64,000 nt of DNA from Luteimonas_C sp035250245 (GCA_035250245.1 DATFFH010000019.1:1-64000); one strand, 5' to 3'. Shown: positions 15,970-24,776, numbered from the stretch's first letter. A program made the numbers and translations. The notes: generated by a model not told the origin, from the letters alone.

Positions 15970-16992
15970 CTACCCGCCAATCAAGAACATCTCGACGTGC
16001 TTGCGCGACACGTTCCGCCCGCCACGCAACTCGCTGTATCGGTCGGCGCGCCGCGACCACAGCTGCGCCACATACTCGGCGAACGCGGCTTCGCCCATCG
16101 CCAGCGCCGGCCGCAGATCGGTGCCCTCACCGGCGAACAGGCAGGTGTACAGCTTGCCGTCCGCAGAAACGCGGGCTCGATGGCAGTCGCCGCAGAACGG
16201 CGCGCTGACCGAGCTGACGAAACCGACCTCGCCCTGCCCGTCTTCGAACGCGTAGCGGGAAGCCACCTCGCCGCGATAGTTCGGGTCCAGCGACCGCAGC
16301 GGCCAGCTCGCATGGATGGCGTCGCGCAGTTCGGCCGAAGGCACGACCCGCGCGCGATCCCAGCCGTTGCAGGTGCCCACGTCCATGTATTCGATGAACC
16401 GGACGATATGGCCGGTGCCGCGGAAGCGCTCGACCAAAGCCAGCGCTTCGCTGTCGTTGACGCCGCGCTGCACGACACAATTGAGCTTGATCGGCGTGAA
16501 ACCTGCGCGCTCGGCCGCTTCGATGCCCGCCAGCACGTGGGCCACTTCGCCGCGGCCGCCGGAAAGCGTTCGGAACAAATCCGGATCCAACGCATCCAGA
16601 CTTACCGTCAACCGGCGCAGGCCGGCGTCGCGCAGCGCCGTCGCGTGCTTGGCCAGCAACGAACCGTTGGTGGTCAAAGCCAAGTCGTCGATGCCTTCGA
16701 TCGCCGCCAAACGCTCGATCAATCGCGGCAGATGCTTGCGCAACAAAGGCTCGCCGCCGGTCAGGCGCAGCTTGCTCATGCCTAGGCGGACGAAGCCGCG
16801 CACCAGCGTTTCGATTTCGTCGAAATCCAATCGCGATGCCGCATCCGTGCCGTGATCTTCGGGGATGCGGTCGGCCGGCATGCAGTAGGGGCAGCGGAAA
16901 TTGCAGGCGTCGATCACCGACAAACGCAGGTCGCGCAGCGGCCGGCCGAGCGCATCGACCGCAGACGCCGCATTGCGCAACACCGCATTCAT
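15970..16992 (-). CDS. moaA: GTP 3',8-cyclase MoaA (radical SAM)
   Basis: A 340-residue radical SAM enzyme that converts GTP to 3',8-cyclo-7,8-dihydro-GTP, the first step of molybdenum cofactor synthesis. The SAM cluster motif is CNFRCPYC (Cys30, Cys34, Cys37). A second cluster lies in CGDCHRARVSADGKLYTC. The C-terminal double Gly (FLIGG) needed for activity is present. The ATG at 16992 overlaps the stop of the upstream MBL-fold gene (ATGA), tying it to the kdkA-MBL transcript. Confidence 0.96.
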   Translation of the reverse strand: MNAVLRNAASAVDALGRPLRDLRLSVIDACNFRCPYCMPADRIPEDHGTDAASRLDFDEIETLVRGFVRLGMSKLRLTGGEPLLRKHLPRLIERLAAIEGIDDLALTTNGSLLAKHATALRDAGLRRLTVSLDALDPDLFRTLSGGRGEVAHVLAGIEAAERAGFTPIKLNCVVQRGVNDSEALALVERFRGTGHIVRFIEYMDVGTCNGWDRARVVPSAELRDAIHASWPLRSLDPNYRGEVASRYAFEDGQGEVGFVSSVSAPFCGDCHRARVSADGKLYTCLFAGEGTDLRPALAMGEAAFAEYVAQLWSRRADRYSELRGGRNVSRKHVEMFLIGG

Positions 16993-17747
16993 GCCGATTC
17001 CGACCTCGGCGCCGTGGGTTCGTCCAGCGCCAGCGTTTCGCCCGGATGGGCGACCCGATAACCGCGCGCTGCCAACGCCTCGCCGTCGCTGCGGCTGGCG
17101 TAATGATAGAGCACGCAGCGTTCGAGCAAGCCGCGCGGATATTCGCGTTCCAGATCGTCGATGCCGCTGTGCGAAGGGTTGCCGTGCAGGGCGCAATCGT
17201 GGGCGATGCGCTCGCCGGCGTCGGCGAACTTGGCTAGAGCTTCCGGGATCGGACGCGTGTCGCCGGTCCACACCAGGCTGCCGCGCAGGCGCAGGCCGAA
17301 GGCGGTGTCGGGCCAATGATGGCGCGTCGCGAACGTCTCCAGGCGCAGACCGTCGTGCCAGAACGCGGCGCCGACCGGGATCACCTGGAACGCGTCCCAG
17401 AAATTGGCGCCGCCTTCGGCCAAGGCGTTCGGATAATCGCCCACGCGCTGGTGCAGCAGCGGCACCACGTTCGCCGGCACGTATAAGCGCACGCGGCCGC
17501 GGCGCGCAGCGTCGAAATAGTTCGCCACGAACAGCCGTTCGAAACCGGCGACGTGGTCCAGATGCGTATGGGTGACGAACAGCGCGCGCGGCTTGTCGCC
17601 GTAGTGCGCCTGGTAGGCGGTGAGGCCTTCGCCGCCGCAGTCGATGGTCAGCCATGGCGCGCCATCGCGCTCGATGGTCGCCATCGGCGAGCCCAATTCG
17701 ACCGCCGAAGCATTGCCCACACCATGGAAGCGCAGCGTCCAGCCCAT
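16989..17747 (-). CDS. MBL-fold metallo-hydrolase
   Basis: A 252-residue metallo-beta-lactamase-fold protein. It shows the zinc motif THTHLDH (about 59-65), later ligands in TFATRHHWPD and an Asp in WTGDTRPI, and a conserved late HYASRSDG. It resembles RNase Z/phosphodiesterase-like members rather than beta-lactamases or glyoxalases. The substrate cannot be deduced. The ATG at 17747 overlaps the kdkA stop as TGATG, and its own stop overlaps the moaA ATG, so it sits tightly between an LPS kinase and a cofactor gene. Confidence 0.8.
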   Translation of the reverse strand: MGWTLRFHGVGNASAVELGSPMATIERDGAPWLTIDCGGEGLTAYQAHYGDKPRALFVTHTHLDHVAGFERLFVANYFDAARRGRVRLYVPANVVPLLHQRVGDYPNALAEGGANFWDAFQVIPVGAAFWHDGLRLETFATRHHWPDTAFGLRLRGSLVWTGDTRPIPEALAKFADAGERIAHDCALHGNPSHSGIDDLEREYPRGLLERCVLYHYASRSDGEALAARGYRVAHPGETLALDEPTAPRSESA

Positions 17748-18502
17748 CAGTAACCCCGGTTCCAAGTGTTGTCGTAGGCGCGGCGCAAGCGTGCGAAATC
17801 CGCGTCGACGTCGGCTTCGGTGCGTTCGCCGCGCAGCTTCATCAGCGAACGGCGCAACCGCGACAGGTTCGCCTCGCGCCAGCGGGTGGCCGGGATCCTG
17901 ATCTTGCTGCGATCCAGGTCGATCACCCAGCCGTTGCCGCGGCTATCGAATAGCAGATTGCTGGCGTTCAAGTCTGCGTGGTCCAAGCCGGCGCGATGGA
18001 AGCGCGCGATCAGCCGTCCGGTTTCCTCCCACGGCGCATCGTGTCCGGCGGTGGCGGCGCGTTCGGCCAACGAGCGTGCGCCTTCGATCCGTTCCAGCAG
18101 GATCGCCGCGCGATACCCCCAGCCTTCGCGCACATATTGCGCCGCCAGCGGACGCGGCACCGGCAGGCCGCGCCGGATCAATTCGCGCAGCAGGCGGAAT
18201 TCGTCGAAGCTGCGCACTCGAGCGCTGCCGCGCCAGAAATGGCGGTCGCGGCTGAAAGCCGCCGCCCAGCCGCCGCGCAGGTACTGGCGCAGCACGGCCG
18301 GACCGAACGGGGACTCGACGAACCAGGCCCCGCCGCGCCCGCCGCTGCCGACGGGCCGGGCGTTTTCGCCCCAATGCGAGGGCACGAACCAATCGAGTTC
18401 GGCTTGCCGCATGCGCGTGCCGTCGAACAGAATCGCGCCATACCCCGTCCCGCGCTCGTCGCGGAACGGCGTCAGGCCTTCGGTGGCGTCGAACCCGGTC
18501 AT
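17747..18502 (-). CDS. kdkA: 3-deoxy-D-manno-octulosonic acid kinase KdkA
   Basis: A 251-residue WaaP/KdkA-type kinase that phosphorylates Kdo of the LPS inner core. The kinase catalytic loop HADLNASNLLFD (Asp catalytic) and the metal-binding VIDLDRSK are visible near the C-terminus. The N-terminal part GYGAILFDGTRMRQAELDWF is typical. A start at 18502 leaves only 22 bases to the divergent heptosyltransferase-like gene. The ORF extends to 18676 but that part overlaps the neighbour antisense. It is coupled to the MBL gene (TGATG). Confidence 0.9.
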   Translation of the reverse strand: MTGFDATEGLTPFRDERGTGYGAILFDGTRMRQAELDWFVPSHWGENARPVGSGGRGGAWFVESPFGPAVLRQYLRGGWAAAFSRDRHFWRGSARVRSFDEFRLLRELIRRGLPVPRPLAAQYVREGWGYRAAILLERIEGARSLAERAATAGHDAPWEETGRLIARFHRAGLDHADLNASNLLFDSRGNGWVIDLDRSKIRIPATRWREANLSRLRRSLMKLRGERTEADVDADFARLRRAYDNTWNRGY

Positions 18503-18524
18503 CCCAGCGAGTCTAACAATCCCC

Positions 18525-19574
18525 ATGCCTCCATCGCCGTCGCCATTGCGTTCCGTCTGCCTGCTGCGGCTGTCTGCGCTGGGCGATGCCACGCACGTGG
18601 TGCCCCTGGTGCGCACCCTGCGCCGCGCCTGGCCGGATACGGCCCTGACCTGGGTCATCGGCAAGGGCGAATTCAAGTTGTTGGAGGGCCTGGACGGGGT
18701 CCGCTTCGAGACCTACGACAAGAACGCCGGCTTGAAAGGCATGTTCGATCTGCGCAAGCGCTTGGGCGGCGGCCGCTTCGACGCTTTGCTGCAGATGCAG
18801 GTCGCCGCACGCGCGAATCTGCTGTCGGCCTTCGTCCCGGCCGTGCGCCGGATCGGCTACGACCGCTCGCGTTCGAAGGATCTGCATGGACTCTTCATCA
18901 ACGAACGGATCCCGGATCGGCCCGGCATCCATGTGCTGGACGCGATCGGCAGTTTTTGCGAACCGCTCGGGCTGAAACAGACCGAGGTCGTCTGGGACCT
19001 GCCGGTGCCGGACGAAGCCCGGGCCTGGGCGCAAGCGCAATGGCCGGACGATGGCCGCCCCACCCTGCTCATCTCACCCTGCTCCAGCCACGCGCTGCGC
19101 AACTGGCGCGCAGACCGTTATGCCGCAGTCGCCGACCATGCCGCCGCGCAGGGCTGGCGCATCGTGCTGTGCGGCGGACGCAGCGCGCTGGAGCGGGAAA
19201 CCGCCGATGCGATCCTGGCGGCAATGCGTTCGCCGGCGCTCGACCTGGTCGGCAAGGACACGCTGAAGCAACTGCCAGCGCTGCTAGAACGCGCTGCGTT
19301 GGTGATGACGCCGGACTCCGGTCCGATGCACATCGCCAATGCGATGGGTACGAAAGTATTGGGCTTGCACGCCGCCAGCAATCCCGAACGCAGCGGACCC
19401 TATTCGGATCGGCGTTATTGCGTGGACCGCTACGACGACGCTGCGCGCAAATACTTGGGCAAACCGGCGTCGGCGTTGAAGTGGGGCGCGAAGATCGAAC
19501 GCGAAGGCGTGATGGATCTAGTGACCGTCGATGATGCGGTTGCGGCGTTCGAGCGTTTTCGCCAATCGCGATAG
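18525..19574 (+). CDS. Glycosyltransferase family 9 (heptosyltransferase-like)
   Basis: A 349-residue GT9 protein. It starts MPPSPSPLRSVCLLRLSALGD, the usual N-terminal SALGD nucleotide-sugar fold. It has ISPCSSHALRNWRADRYA in the middle and the donor-binding signature MTPDSGPMHIANAMG (about 265-279). Family members add heptose to lipid A-core. Its divergent partner kdkA modifies the same core, which supports a role in LPS inner-core assembly. The exact acceptor is unknown. Confidence 0.88.
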   Translation: MPPSPSPLRSVCLLRLSALGDATHVVPLVRTLRRAWPDTALTWVIGKGEFKLLEGLDGVRFETYDKNAGLKGMFDLRKRLGGGRFDALLQMQVAARANLLSAFVPAVRRIGYDRSRSKDLHGLFINERIPDRPGIHVLDAIGSFCEPLGLKQTEVVWDLPVPDEARAWAQAQWPDDGRPTLLISPCSSHALRNWRADRYAAVADHAAAQGWRIVLCGGRSALERETADAILAAMRSPALDLVGKDTLKQLPALLERAALVMTPDSGPMHIANAMGTKVLGLHAASNPERSGPYSDRRYCVDRYDDAARKYLGKPASALKWGAKIEREGVMDLVTVDDAVAAFERFRQSR

Positions 19575-19614
19575 AGCGCAGCCGTCGCGATTGGGATAGA
19601 GGCTTCCAAGCGAA

Positions 19615-19653
19615 AGTCGCTGGATCCCCGCTTTCGCGGGGATGACGGCTTAA
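19615..19653. repeat. Family E repeat, single unit
   Basis: GTCGCTGGATCCCCGC and TTTCGCGGGGATGACGGC match one arm of the repeat pairs at 15.0 and 15.8 kb. It lies in the 258-base gap between the GT9 gene and the DUF2306 gene. The rest of that gap shows no gene or clear signal. Confidence 0.8.
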
Positions 19654-19832
19654 AAGCGGAGGCAACCGCAATAGAGTTGGATAGCTCCAGGCTTGCGTTG
19701 AAACGAAGGCTTCCGACCTAAGCCGGATAAGGACTGCGACCTTCGGACGGTCCGAACGGGCGACCATCGTCGGTTCCGGCCGCATCGCCAGGCGCGTAGC
19801 TTGCGCCGGTTCCTCGCCTGGATCCCCACACC

Positions 19833-20672
19833 ATGAACGAAGCGGCCGCCCCTGCCGTTTTTCCGCCTGCGCACGTGTCCTGGCACCAGGCCGTGCGATG
19901 GAGCGGCGCCGCACTGGCCGGCGTCGCCTGGCTCAGCGGTTGCCTGTTCGCGCTCTATATCCTCGCCTTCTACGGCGGCGCGCTGCTCGATGGCGCAACC
20001 GGCCAAGGACAGCCGGCGCGGATGTTCGATCCGGCCGCGCTCCGCGCCAGTATCGGCATCGGACTGCATCTGTTGGCCGGTGCGGTTTTGCTCTTGCTCG
20101 GCCCGATGCAACTTATCGGTGCATTGCGCAAGCGTTGGCCGGCGTTGCACCGTTGGAGCGGGCGGGTCTACGCCTTCGCGGCGATGCTCGCGGGCGCCGG
20201 CGGACTGGCCTTCATCCTCGCCAAAGGCACTATAGGCGGCACGCAGATGGATATCGCCTTCGCGATCTACGGGCTCGCATTGATGCTGGCTGCCGGCAAC
20301 GCGGTGCGGCATGCGCGTGCGCGCCGTTTCGATTCGCATCGCGCCTGGGCGATCCGCTTATTCGCGCTGGTGATCGGCTCGTGGCTGTACCGGATCGAAT
20401 ACACGGCTTGGCGCGTGTTCGCCGACGGCGCAGGCCATACGCCGACGTTCGACGGCCCATTCGACACGGCGATGCTGTATTTCTTCTTCGTTCCGAATCT
20501 GCTGCTGGCCGAAGCCTTCCTGCGCGCCAAGAGAAACAGCGCCGGCCCGGCGATGCAGGCGACCGCTGCGTTGGCGATGGCAGGCGCGGCGGGCACGTTG
20601 GCCATGCTGACCTATTTTCTGGCGTTGCGCGCCTGGGGACCGCCGATCGTCGCCCGCCTGTTCGGCGCCTGA
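19833..20672 (+). CDS. DUF2306 multi-pass membrane protein
   Basis: A 279-residue inner-membrane protein with about seven predicted helices (for example 24-49, 74-99, 112-128, 136-156, 170-186, 215-230, 243-270). The centre contains LHRWSGRVYAFAAMLAGAGG and FDSHRAWAIRLFALVIGSWLYR, conserved in the DUF2306 family with its His and Arg residues in membrane-edge positions. Function is unknown. It converges with the DUF6165 gene 4 bases away. Confidence 0.75.
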   Translation: MNEAAAPAVFPPAHVSWHQAVRWSGAALAGVAWLSGCLFALYILAFYGGALLDGATGQGQPARMFDPAALRASIGIGLHLLAGAVLLLLGPMQLIGALRKRWPALHRWSGRVYAFAAMLAGAGGLAFILAKGTIGGTQMDIAFAIYGLALMLAAGNAVRHARARRFDSHRAWAIRLFALVIGSWLYRIEYTAWRVFADGAGHTPTFDGPFDTAMLYFFFVPNLLLAEAFLRAKRNSAGPAMQATAALAMAGAAGTLAMLTYFLALRAWGPPIVARLFGA

Positions 20673-20676
20673 GCGC

Positions 20677-21084
20677 TCAGGGCGCCGCGCCGGTCTTGTA
20701 ATCCTGGTAGGACTTCTCTTCGACGTAACTGGAGCCCAACGCGAGGTTAATGTCCTTCTTGATCCGCGCGCGCTCGTCGTTTTCGAAGTAGACGCTGCGC
20801 GCCAGGCGGACAAACTCGGCGTCGAAGGCCTGCGCCTTTTCCTTGATGCGGATGTCGTCCTCGATCTCCCACAGCCGCTCGTTCACGGCTTTCAGCTGCG
20901 CGCGCAGTTCGGCGATGTCCTGGCCCGCCGCAGGATGCGCCATCCAGGTCTTTTCCAGCGCCGAGAGTTCATTGCGCACGTTGGCCAGCTTGGCGGGGTC
21001 GGACATGCGCTCGGACTTGATCTGCAGGATCGCGATCTTGTCGAGCAATTCGCCGAAGGAGACGGGAACGAGGATTTCGGACAT
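20677..21084 (-). CDS. DUF6165 family protein
   Basis: A 135-residue soluble, strongly helical protein beginning MSEILVPVSFGELLDKIAILQIKSERM, which is the recognisable start of the DUF6165 family. Charged heptads (residues 35-100) suggest a coiled coil. No enzymatic motif is visible. Members are often found near surface-polysaccharide genes, and the LPS core genes kdkA/GT9 are about 2 kb away here; any functional link is inference. Confidence 0.7.
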   Translation of the reverse strand: MSEILVPVSFGELLDKIAILQIKSERMSDPAKLANVRNELSALEKTWMAHPAAGQDIAELRAQLKAVNERLWEIEDDIRIKEKAQAFDAEFVRLARSVYFENDERARIKKDINLALGSSYVEEKSYQDYKTGAAP

Positions 21085-21192
21085 GGGTCTGGACCTGCTG
21101 GAAAGCGCCAGTTTAACCGCCCGCCTTGTCCGGCCAGGCGCGGCCCCGTATCATTGCGCCCCCGGCCGCATCACGCCTGCTGCCGGGCCACC

Positions 21193-21320
<128 letters not shown>

Positions 21321-21323
<3 letters not shown>

Positions 21324-21464
21324 GACGGAGAGGGTGGACGTTGATGAGAACCCACGGTTCGACAAATTCGTCTGGAACGAATTTGGACAGCCGAAGGCTG
21401 GCCCCGCAGGCGCTTGCGCCGGAGGGGCGAGGTCCATGGATGGGCCGAGCAATCCCACCCTCGT
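21321..21464 (+). repeat. tRNA-end-like palindromic unit 1
   Basis: A 144-base unit whose ends pair (GGAGAGGGTGG with CCACCCTC). The left end is the inverse of the tRNA-Ser 3' end (CCACCCTCTCCG), and GAACCCACGGTTCGA echoes its T-arm. Inside are two perfect small hairpins, CAGCCGAAGGCTG and GGCGCTTGCGCC, enclosed by GCCCC/GGGGC. A second copy starts 175 bases later. No credible protein is encoded. Confidence 0.8.
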
Positions 21465-21495
21465 CCTACAGTGCCTACGAAAGGTATTTCTTTTG

Positions 21496-21639
21496 TCTGG
21501 CGGAGAGGGTGGACATTGACGAGAGCCCACGGTTCGACACATTCGTCCGGAGCGAATTTGGACAGCCGAAGGCTGGCCCCGCGGGCGCTTGCGCCGAAGG
21601 GGCGAGGCCCATGGATGGGCTGAGCAATCCCACCCTCGT
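21496..21639 (+). repeat. tRNA-end-like palindromic unit 2
   Basis: Second copy of the unit at 21321, about 90% identical by eye. Its left end TCTGGCGGAGAGGGTGG is an exact inverse of the tRNA-Ser acceptor end with CCA and the following AGA. The two inner hairpins are fully conserved. Its differences from unit 1 fall mainly in loops and at G-U-tolerant positions. Confidence 0.8.
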
Positions 21640-21651
21640 TGCGTGTCGGTT

Positions 21652-21702
21652 GTCTTCGACGGCTTCGCCTGGAACGAATCAGGCCCAGCGATCCCTACCC
21701 CA
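21652..21702 (+). repeat. Degenerate third palindromic unit
   Basis: TTCGACGGCTTCGCCTGGAA and the following CGAATCAGGCC, then GCGATCCCTACCCC, align with the start and the end of units 1 and 2 with the middle deleted. The remaining 126 bases before the PP2C gene show no gene or clear element. Confidence 0.5.
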
Positions 21703-21828
21703 CAACCAGAGCCTCCGTTTCAGTCCGTTACATCCGCCTAGGGTCCGGCCCGCCTTGCTTCGCGTCCGGCCTGCCGCGATTATTCCGTTATCCGTCTGAA
21801 AGGCCCCCATCACCGGCATGATCGGCTC

Positions 21829-22533
21829 ATGATCGAGTTTGGACACCTCACCCATGTCGGGTTGCGGCGCGAGCTGAACGAAGACACGTATTACGGCGAC
21901 AGCGAACTCGGCCTTTGGCTTGTGGCCGACGGCATGGGCGGCCACCAATACGGCGAAGTCGCCAGCGCGCTGGCACGCGAGACCATCGTCCGCGAAGTGC
22001 GCGAAGGCACGCCTCTCGCGCAGGCCATCCGCATCGCCGACGAGGAAATCATCCGCGCTTCCAAGCGCCGCAACGAAGCCTTGCCGATGGGTACGACCGT
22101 CGTCGCCGCGCGCGTGGCGGGCAGCCGTTTCGAAGTGGCCTGGGTCGGCGACAGCCGCGTTTACCTGTGGCGCGATGGCCAACTGGCGCAACTCTCGCAG
22201 GATCACAGCTACGTCCAGGAACTGATCGCGCAGGGCGCCATCACCAACGAACAGGCTCGCAGCCATCCGCACCGCAACGTGGTGACCCAGGCGCTGGGCG
22301 TGACCGATCCGCAACAACTCAACGTCGAGACCATGACGGGCGAACTGCGGCCCGGCATGCAGCTACTGCTGTGCAGCGACGGACTGACCGAGGAAGTGGA
22401 CGACCGCGGCATCGCCCGCATCCTTTCCCACGGCGAGTGCAGCGCGCAGGAGTGCGTGGACGGCCTGGTCGCCGCGGCGTTGGACGGCGGCGGGTCGGAC
22501 AACGTGACGGTGATTCTGGTACGGCGGCACTAG
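21829..22533 (+). CDS. PP2C-type serine/threonine phosphatase
   Basis: A 234-residue stand-alone PPM phosphatase (PstP/Stp-like) that removes phosphate from Ser/Thr proteins. Metal-binding motifs are RRELNEDTYY (Asp19), LVADGMGGHQYGE (Asp34), AWVGDSRVYLW, LLCSDGLTEEV and GGSDNVTVILV. No kinase gene is adjacent. In related bacteria such phosphatases work in type VI secretion or FHA signalling, which cannot be judged here. Promoter not obvious; the tRNA-Ser palindromic units lie directly upstream. Confidence 0.9.
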   Translation: MIEFGHLTHVGLRRELNEDTYYGDSELGLWLVADGMGGHQYGEVASALARETIVREVREGTPLAQAIRIADEEIIRASKRRNEALPMGTTVVAARVAGSRFEVAWVGDSRVYLWRDGQLAQLSQDHSYVQELIAQGAITNEQARSHPHRNVVTQALGVTDPQQLNVETMTGELRPGMQLLLCSDGLTEEVDDRGIARILSHGECSAQECVDGLVAAALDGGGSDNVTVILVRRH

Positions 22534-22600
22534 CGATTCGGCGGATCGTCCGCGCGACGAACATCCACGTCTAATTTGCAGAGCGAAGGCTATTGCTTTT

Positions 22601-22692
22601 CGTAGGAGCGGCTTTAGCCGCGAGCTCTTTCCTTCAAATCGCGGCATTGCAGCGATTCGGAGAAAAGCTCGCGGCTAAAGCCGCTCCTACGA
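22601..22692. repeat. Family A GTAG repeat pair, copy 3
   Basis: Perfect arms GTAGGAGCGGCTTTAGCCGC and its inverse ending CTCCTAC flank about 40 bases between the convergent PP2C and dnaQ genes. Confidence 0.92.
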
Positions 22693-22705
22693 AGAACAAG
22701 GCAGA

Positions 22706-22730
22706 GCAGTGGAGCAAGCTCCGCTCTACA
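22706..22730. repeat. Family C half repeat
   Basis: GAGCAAGCTCCGCTCTAC is one arm of the family C repeat found complete at 59.5 kb. It ends directly at the dnaQ stop codon. Confidence 0.75.
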
Positions 22731-23462
22731 TCAGACAGGGACGAGTTCCGGCATCAGCGCGGCTTCGAGGGCATCCCAAACGCAGTGCCCCGCCTTGCCG
22801 CGGATCTTGGCCAAACGCGCCTCGTGGGCAGCCAGATCGGCTTCGTCGACATGCACGCGCGGACGCGGGCCGGCGGCCTGGTAACGGCGCTCCACCACCG
22901 CCTGCGAAGCAGCCGTCGACAGAGCGTCGAACCCGATTTCGCCCTGCCCCGCGGTCAACGCCAGATAGGCTTCGGCCAGCAGTTGCGCGTCGAGCAGCGC
23001 GCCGTGCAATTGCCGGTGCGAATTGTCCACGCCGAGCCTTTTGCACAACGCGTCCAGCGAATTGCGCTGGCCGGGGTAACGTTGCCGCGCAAGTTCGAGC
23101 GAATCCTCCACACCGGCGCGTTCGCGGATTCGACCGAATTGCGCACCCAATCGCGCGAGCTCTGCATCGAGGAAGCCGACGTCGAACGCGGCGTTGTGGA
23201 TCACCAGTTCGGCGCCGTCGATGAAGGCGAGGAATTCTTCAGCGACTTCGGCGAATTTCGGCTTGTCGGCCAGGAATTCCAAAGTCAGGCCGGTGACTTC
23301 CTGCGCGCCGACCTCGAATTCGCATTCGGGATTGAGATAGCAATGGAAGGTGCGGCCGGTAGGGCGGCGCTCGAACAGTTCGACACAACCGATTTCGACG
23401 ACGCGATTGCCTTTTTCCCAGGAGAGGCCGGTGGTTTCGGTGTCCAGGACGATTTGGCGCAT
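22731..23462 (-). CDS. dnaQ: DNA polymerase III epsilon subunit, 3'-5' exonuclease
   Basis: Proofreading exonuclease of the replicase. The 243-residue protein has ExoI LDTETTGL (Asp7, Glu9), ExoII with HNAAFDVGFLDAEL and ExoIII HRQLHGALLDAQLL. A C-terminal tail should bind the alpha subunit. It lies beside rnhA, yafS-like and gloB, the same neighbourhood as in E. coli, but here dnaQ and rnhA share a strand and a family F repeat pair lies between them. Confidence 0.96.
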   Translation of the reverse strand: MRQIVLDTETTGLSWEKGNRVVEIGCVELFERRPTGRTFHCYLNPECEFEVGAQEVTGLTLEFLADKPKFAEVAEEFLAFIDGAELVIHNAAFDVGFLDAELARLGAQFGRIRERAGVEDSLELARQRYPGQRNSLDALCKRLGVDNSHRQLHGALLDAQLLAEAYLALTAGQGEIGFDALSTAASQAVVERRYQAAGPRPRVHVDEADLAAHEARLAKIRGKAGHCVWDALEAALMPELVPV

Positions 23463-23487
23463 GCGGCATTGTAACCGTCGGAGCGGC

Positions 23488-23605
23488 GTAGGGTGGGCCT
23501 CGGCCCACCATTGCCATTCCGCTCGCTTGCCGCAAACAAATCAGCGAGGTCGAAAAAATTGCCGCATCGGATGAATGCGCGTCGGTGGGCCAAGGCCCAC
23601 CCTAC
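23488..23605. repeat. Family F GTAG repeat pair, copy 1
   Basis: Arms GTAGGGTGGGCCTCGGCCCA and TGGGCCAAGGCCCACCCTAC, with about 75 bases between them. The right arm contains the TAG stop codon of rnhA (23602-23604 on the minus strand). It occupies nearly the whole dnaQ-rnhA gap. Confidence 0.92.
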
Positions 23606-24060
23606 GAGGTCGAAGCGGCTTGGCGCGATTTGAACGCGACCGCTTCGGCGCGCGCCAGTTCGTCGACGCGCTCGTTGTCCGGATCGCCCGCATGGCCTTT
23701 CACCCAGCGCCAATCGATCTTGTGCTGCAGCGTGGCCGCATGCAGCCGCTCCCACAGGTCGCGGTTCTTCACCGGATCGCCGCCGGCGGTTTTCCAGCCG
23801 CGCCTCACCCAGTTCGGCATCCAATCGCAGATGCCCTGCTGCACGTACCGCGAATCGGTGTGCAACGCGACTTTGCACGGTTCAGTCAGCGCTTCCAGGC
23901 CGGCGATCGCAGCCATCAGCTCCATGCGGTTGTTGGTAGTGAGCGCTTCGCCGCCGACCAGCTCTCTTTCGCGTTGGCCGTAGCGCAGCAACGCAGCCCA
24001 GCCGCCCGGGCCGGGATTGCCGAGGCAGGCGCCGTCGGTATGGATTTCGATGGACTTCAA
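23602..24060 (-). CDS. rnhA: Ribonuclease HI
   Basis: Cleaves the RNA strand of RNA-DNA hybrids. The 152-residue protein has the catalytic acidic residues Asp9 (HTDGACLGNPGPGG), Glu47 (NRMELMAA) and Asp69 (HTDSRYV), the WVKGHAG basic region and a C-terminal Asp in NERVDELA. The stop TAG lies in the GTAG of a family F repeat, so the last residues (QAASTS) abut the element. Confidence 0.97.
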   Translation of the reverse strand: MKSIEIHTDGACLGNPGPGGWAALLRYGQRERELVGGEALTTNNRMELMAAIAGLEALTEPCKVALHTDSRYVQQGICDWMPNWVRRGWKTAGGDPVKNRDLWERLHAATLQHKIDWRWVKGHAGDPDNERVDELARAEAVAFKSRQAASTS

Positions 24061-24082
24061 ACGATCAATTTCCTGGGCAAAA

Positions 24083-24736
24083 TCATGGGGTAGGCAGGCT
24101 GGGCTGCCAGCGCAGCGCCGGCTGGCGGATGCGGGTCAGCGGGATCACCTGCTTCTCGCCGCGCAGCAGGTAGGCCGCCCGCGCGCCGGCGCCGGTCTGC
24201 GGGTCCGCCAGGGGCTGGGCGCGCCAGCGCGGGCCCAGCCCGATCGAGACCGCTTCAGGTTGCAAGCCATGGGCGCGCATCCGCCGCCGCCAAGTGACCG
24301 GCTCGCAGCTGCGCAGTCCGTTGCCGGACCAATGCCAGCGGTACAGGCCCAGCGGATTGAGGGCGAAGACCCAGAGCCGGCCGCCGGGCACCAGCACCCG
24401 GACGCACTCGCCCAGCAACTCGGCGACATCGTCCCCGGCTTCGGCCACGTGCTGCAGGATCACGGTTCCCACCGCCTCGCTGGCCACGGGCAGATCGGCG
24501 CCGCACCGGACATCTCCGCCGAAAATGCGGCCATTTCCGGCCAAACGCATGCAAAAACCGGTTTCGCCGTCGATCATGGCGTGTTCCGCGGCCATCCAAA
24601 GGCTCGGCAGGCCGGGACGTTCGTGCAAAGCTTGGCGCACGACGCCTTCCTCGCTTTGCAATACCGCCTGGCCTTCGGCGGTCTTGAACCAGGGGTGGCG
24701 GCCGTCGGGTTGACGGCTGGCGGAGCGGGCGGGCAT
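24083..24736 (-). CDS. Class I SAM-dependent methyltransferase-like protein (YafS-like)
   Basis: A 217-residue protein in the position of E. coli yafS, between rnhA and the divergent gloB. The motif order of a small methyltransferase is present: a weak motif I around FGGDVRCGADLP, an acidic motif II region, VILQHVAEAGDD, and the LVPGGRLWVFALNPLGLYR step typical of Methyltransf_11 proteins. The substrate is unknown. The ATG at 24736 (MPARSASRQ) gives a 40-base gap to gloB. A longer ORF start would run into it. Confidence 0.82.
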   Translation of the reverse strand: MPARSASRQPDGRHPWFKTAEGQAVLQSEEGVVRQALHERPGLPSLWMAAEHAMIDGETGFCMRLAGNGRIFGGDVRCGADLPVASEAVGTVILQHVAEAGDDVAELLGECVRVLVPGGRLWVFALNPLGLYRWHWSGNGLRSCEPVTWRRRMRAHGLQPEAVSIGLGPRWRAQPLADPQTGAGARAAYLLRGEKQVIPLTRIRQPALRWQPSLPTP

Positions 24737-24776
24737 GGTCCGAATTCTGCGGGAAAGCTTACGGAGCGTCACCCCG

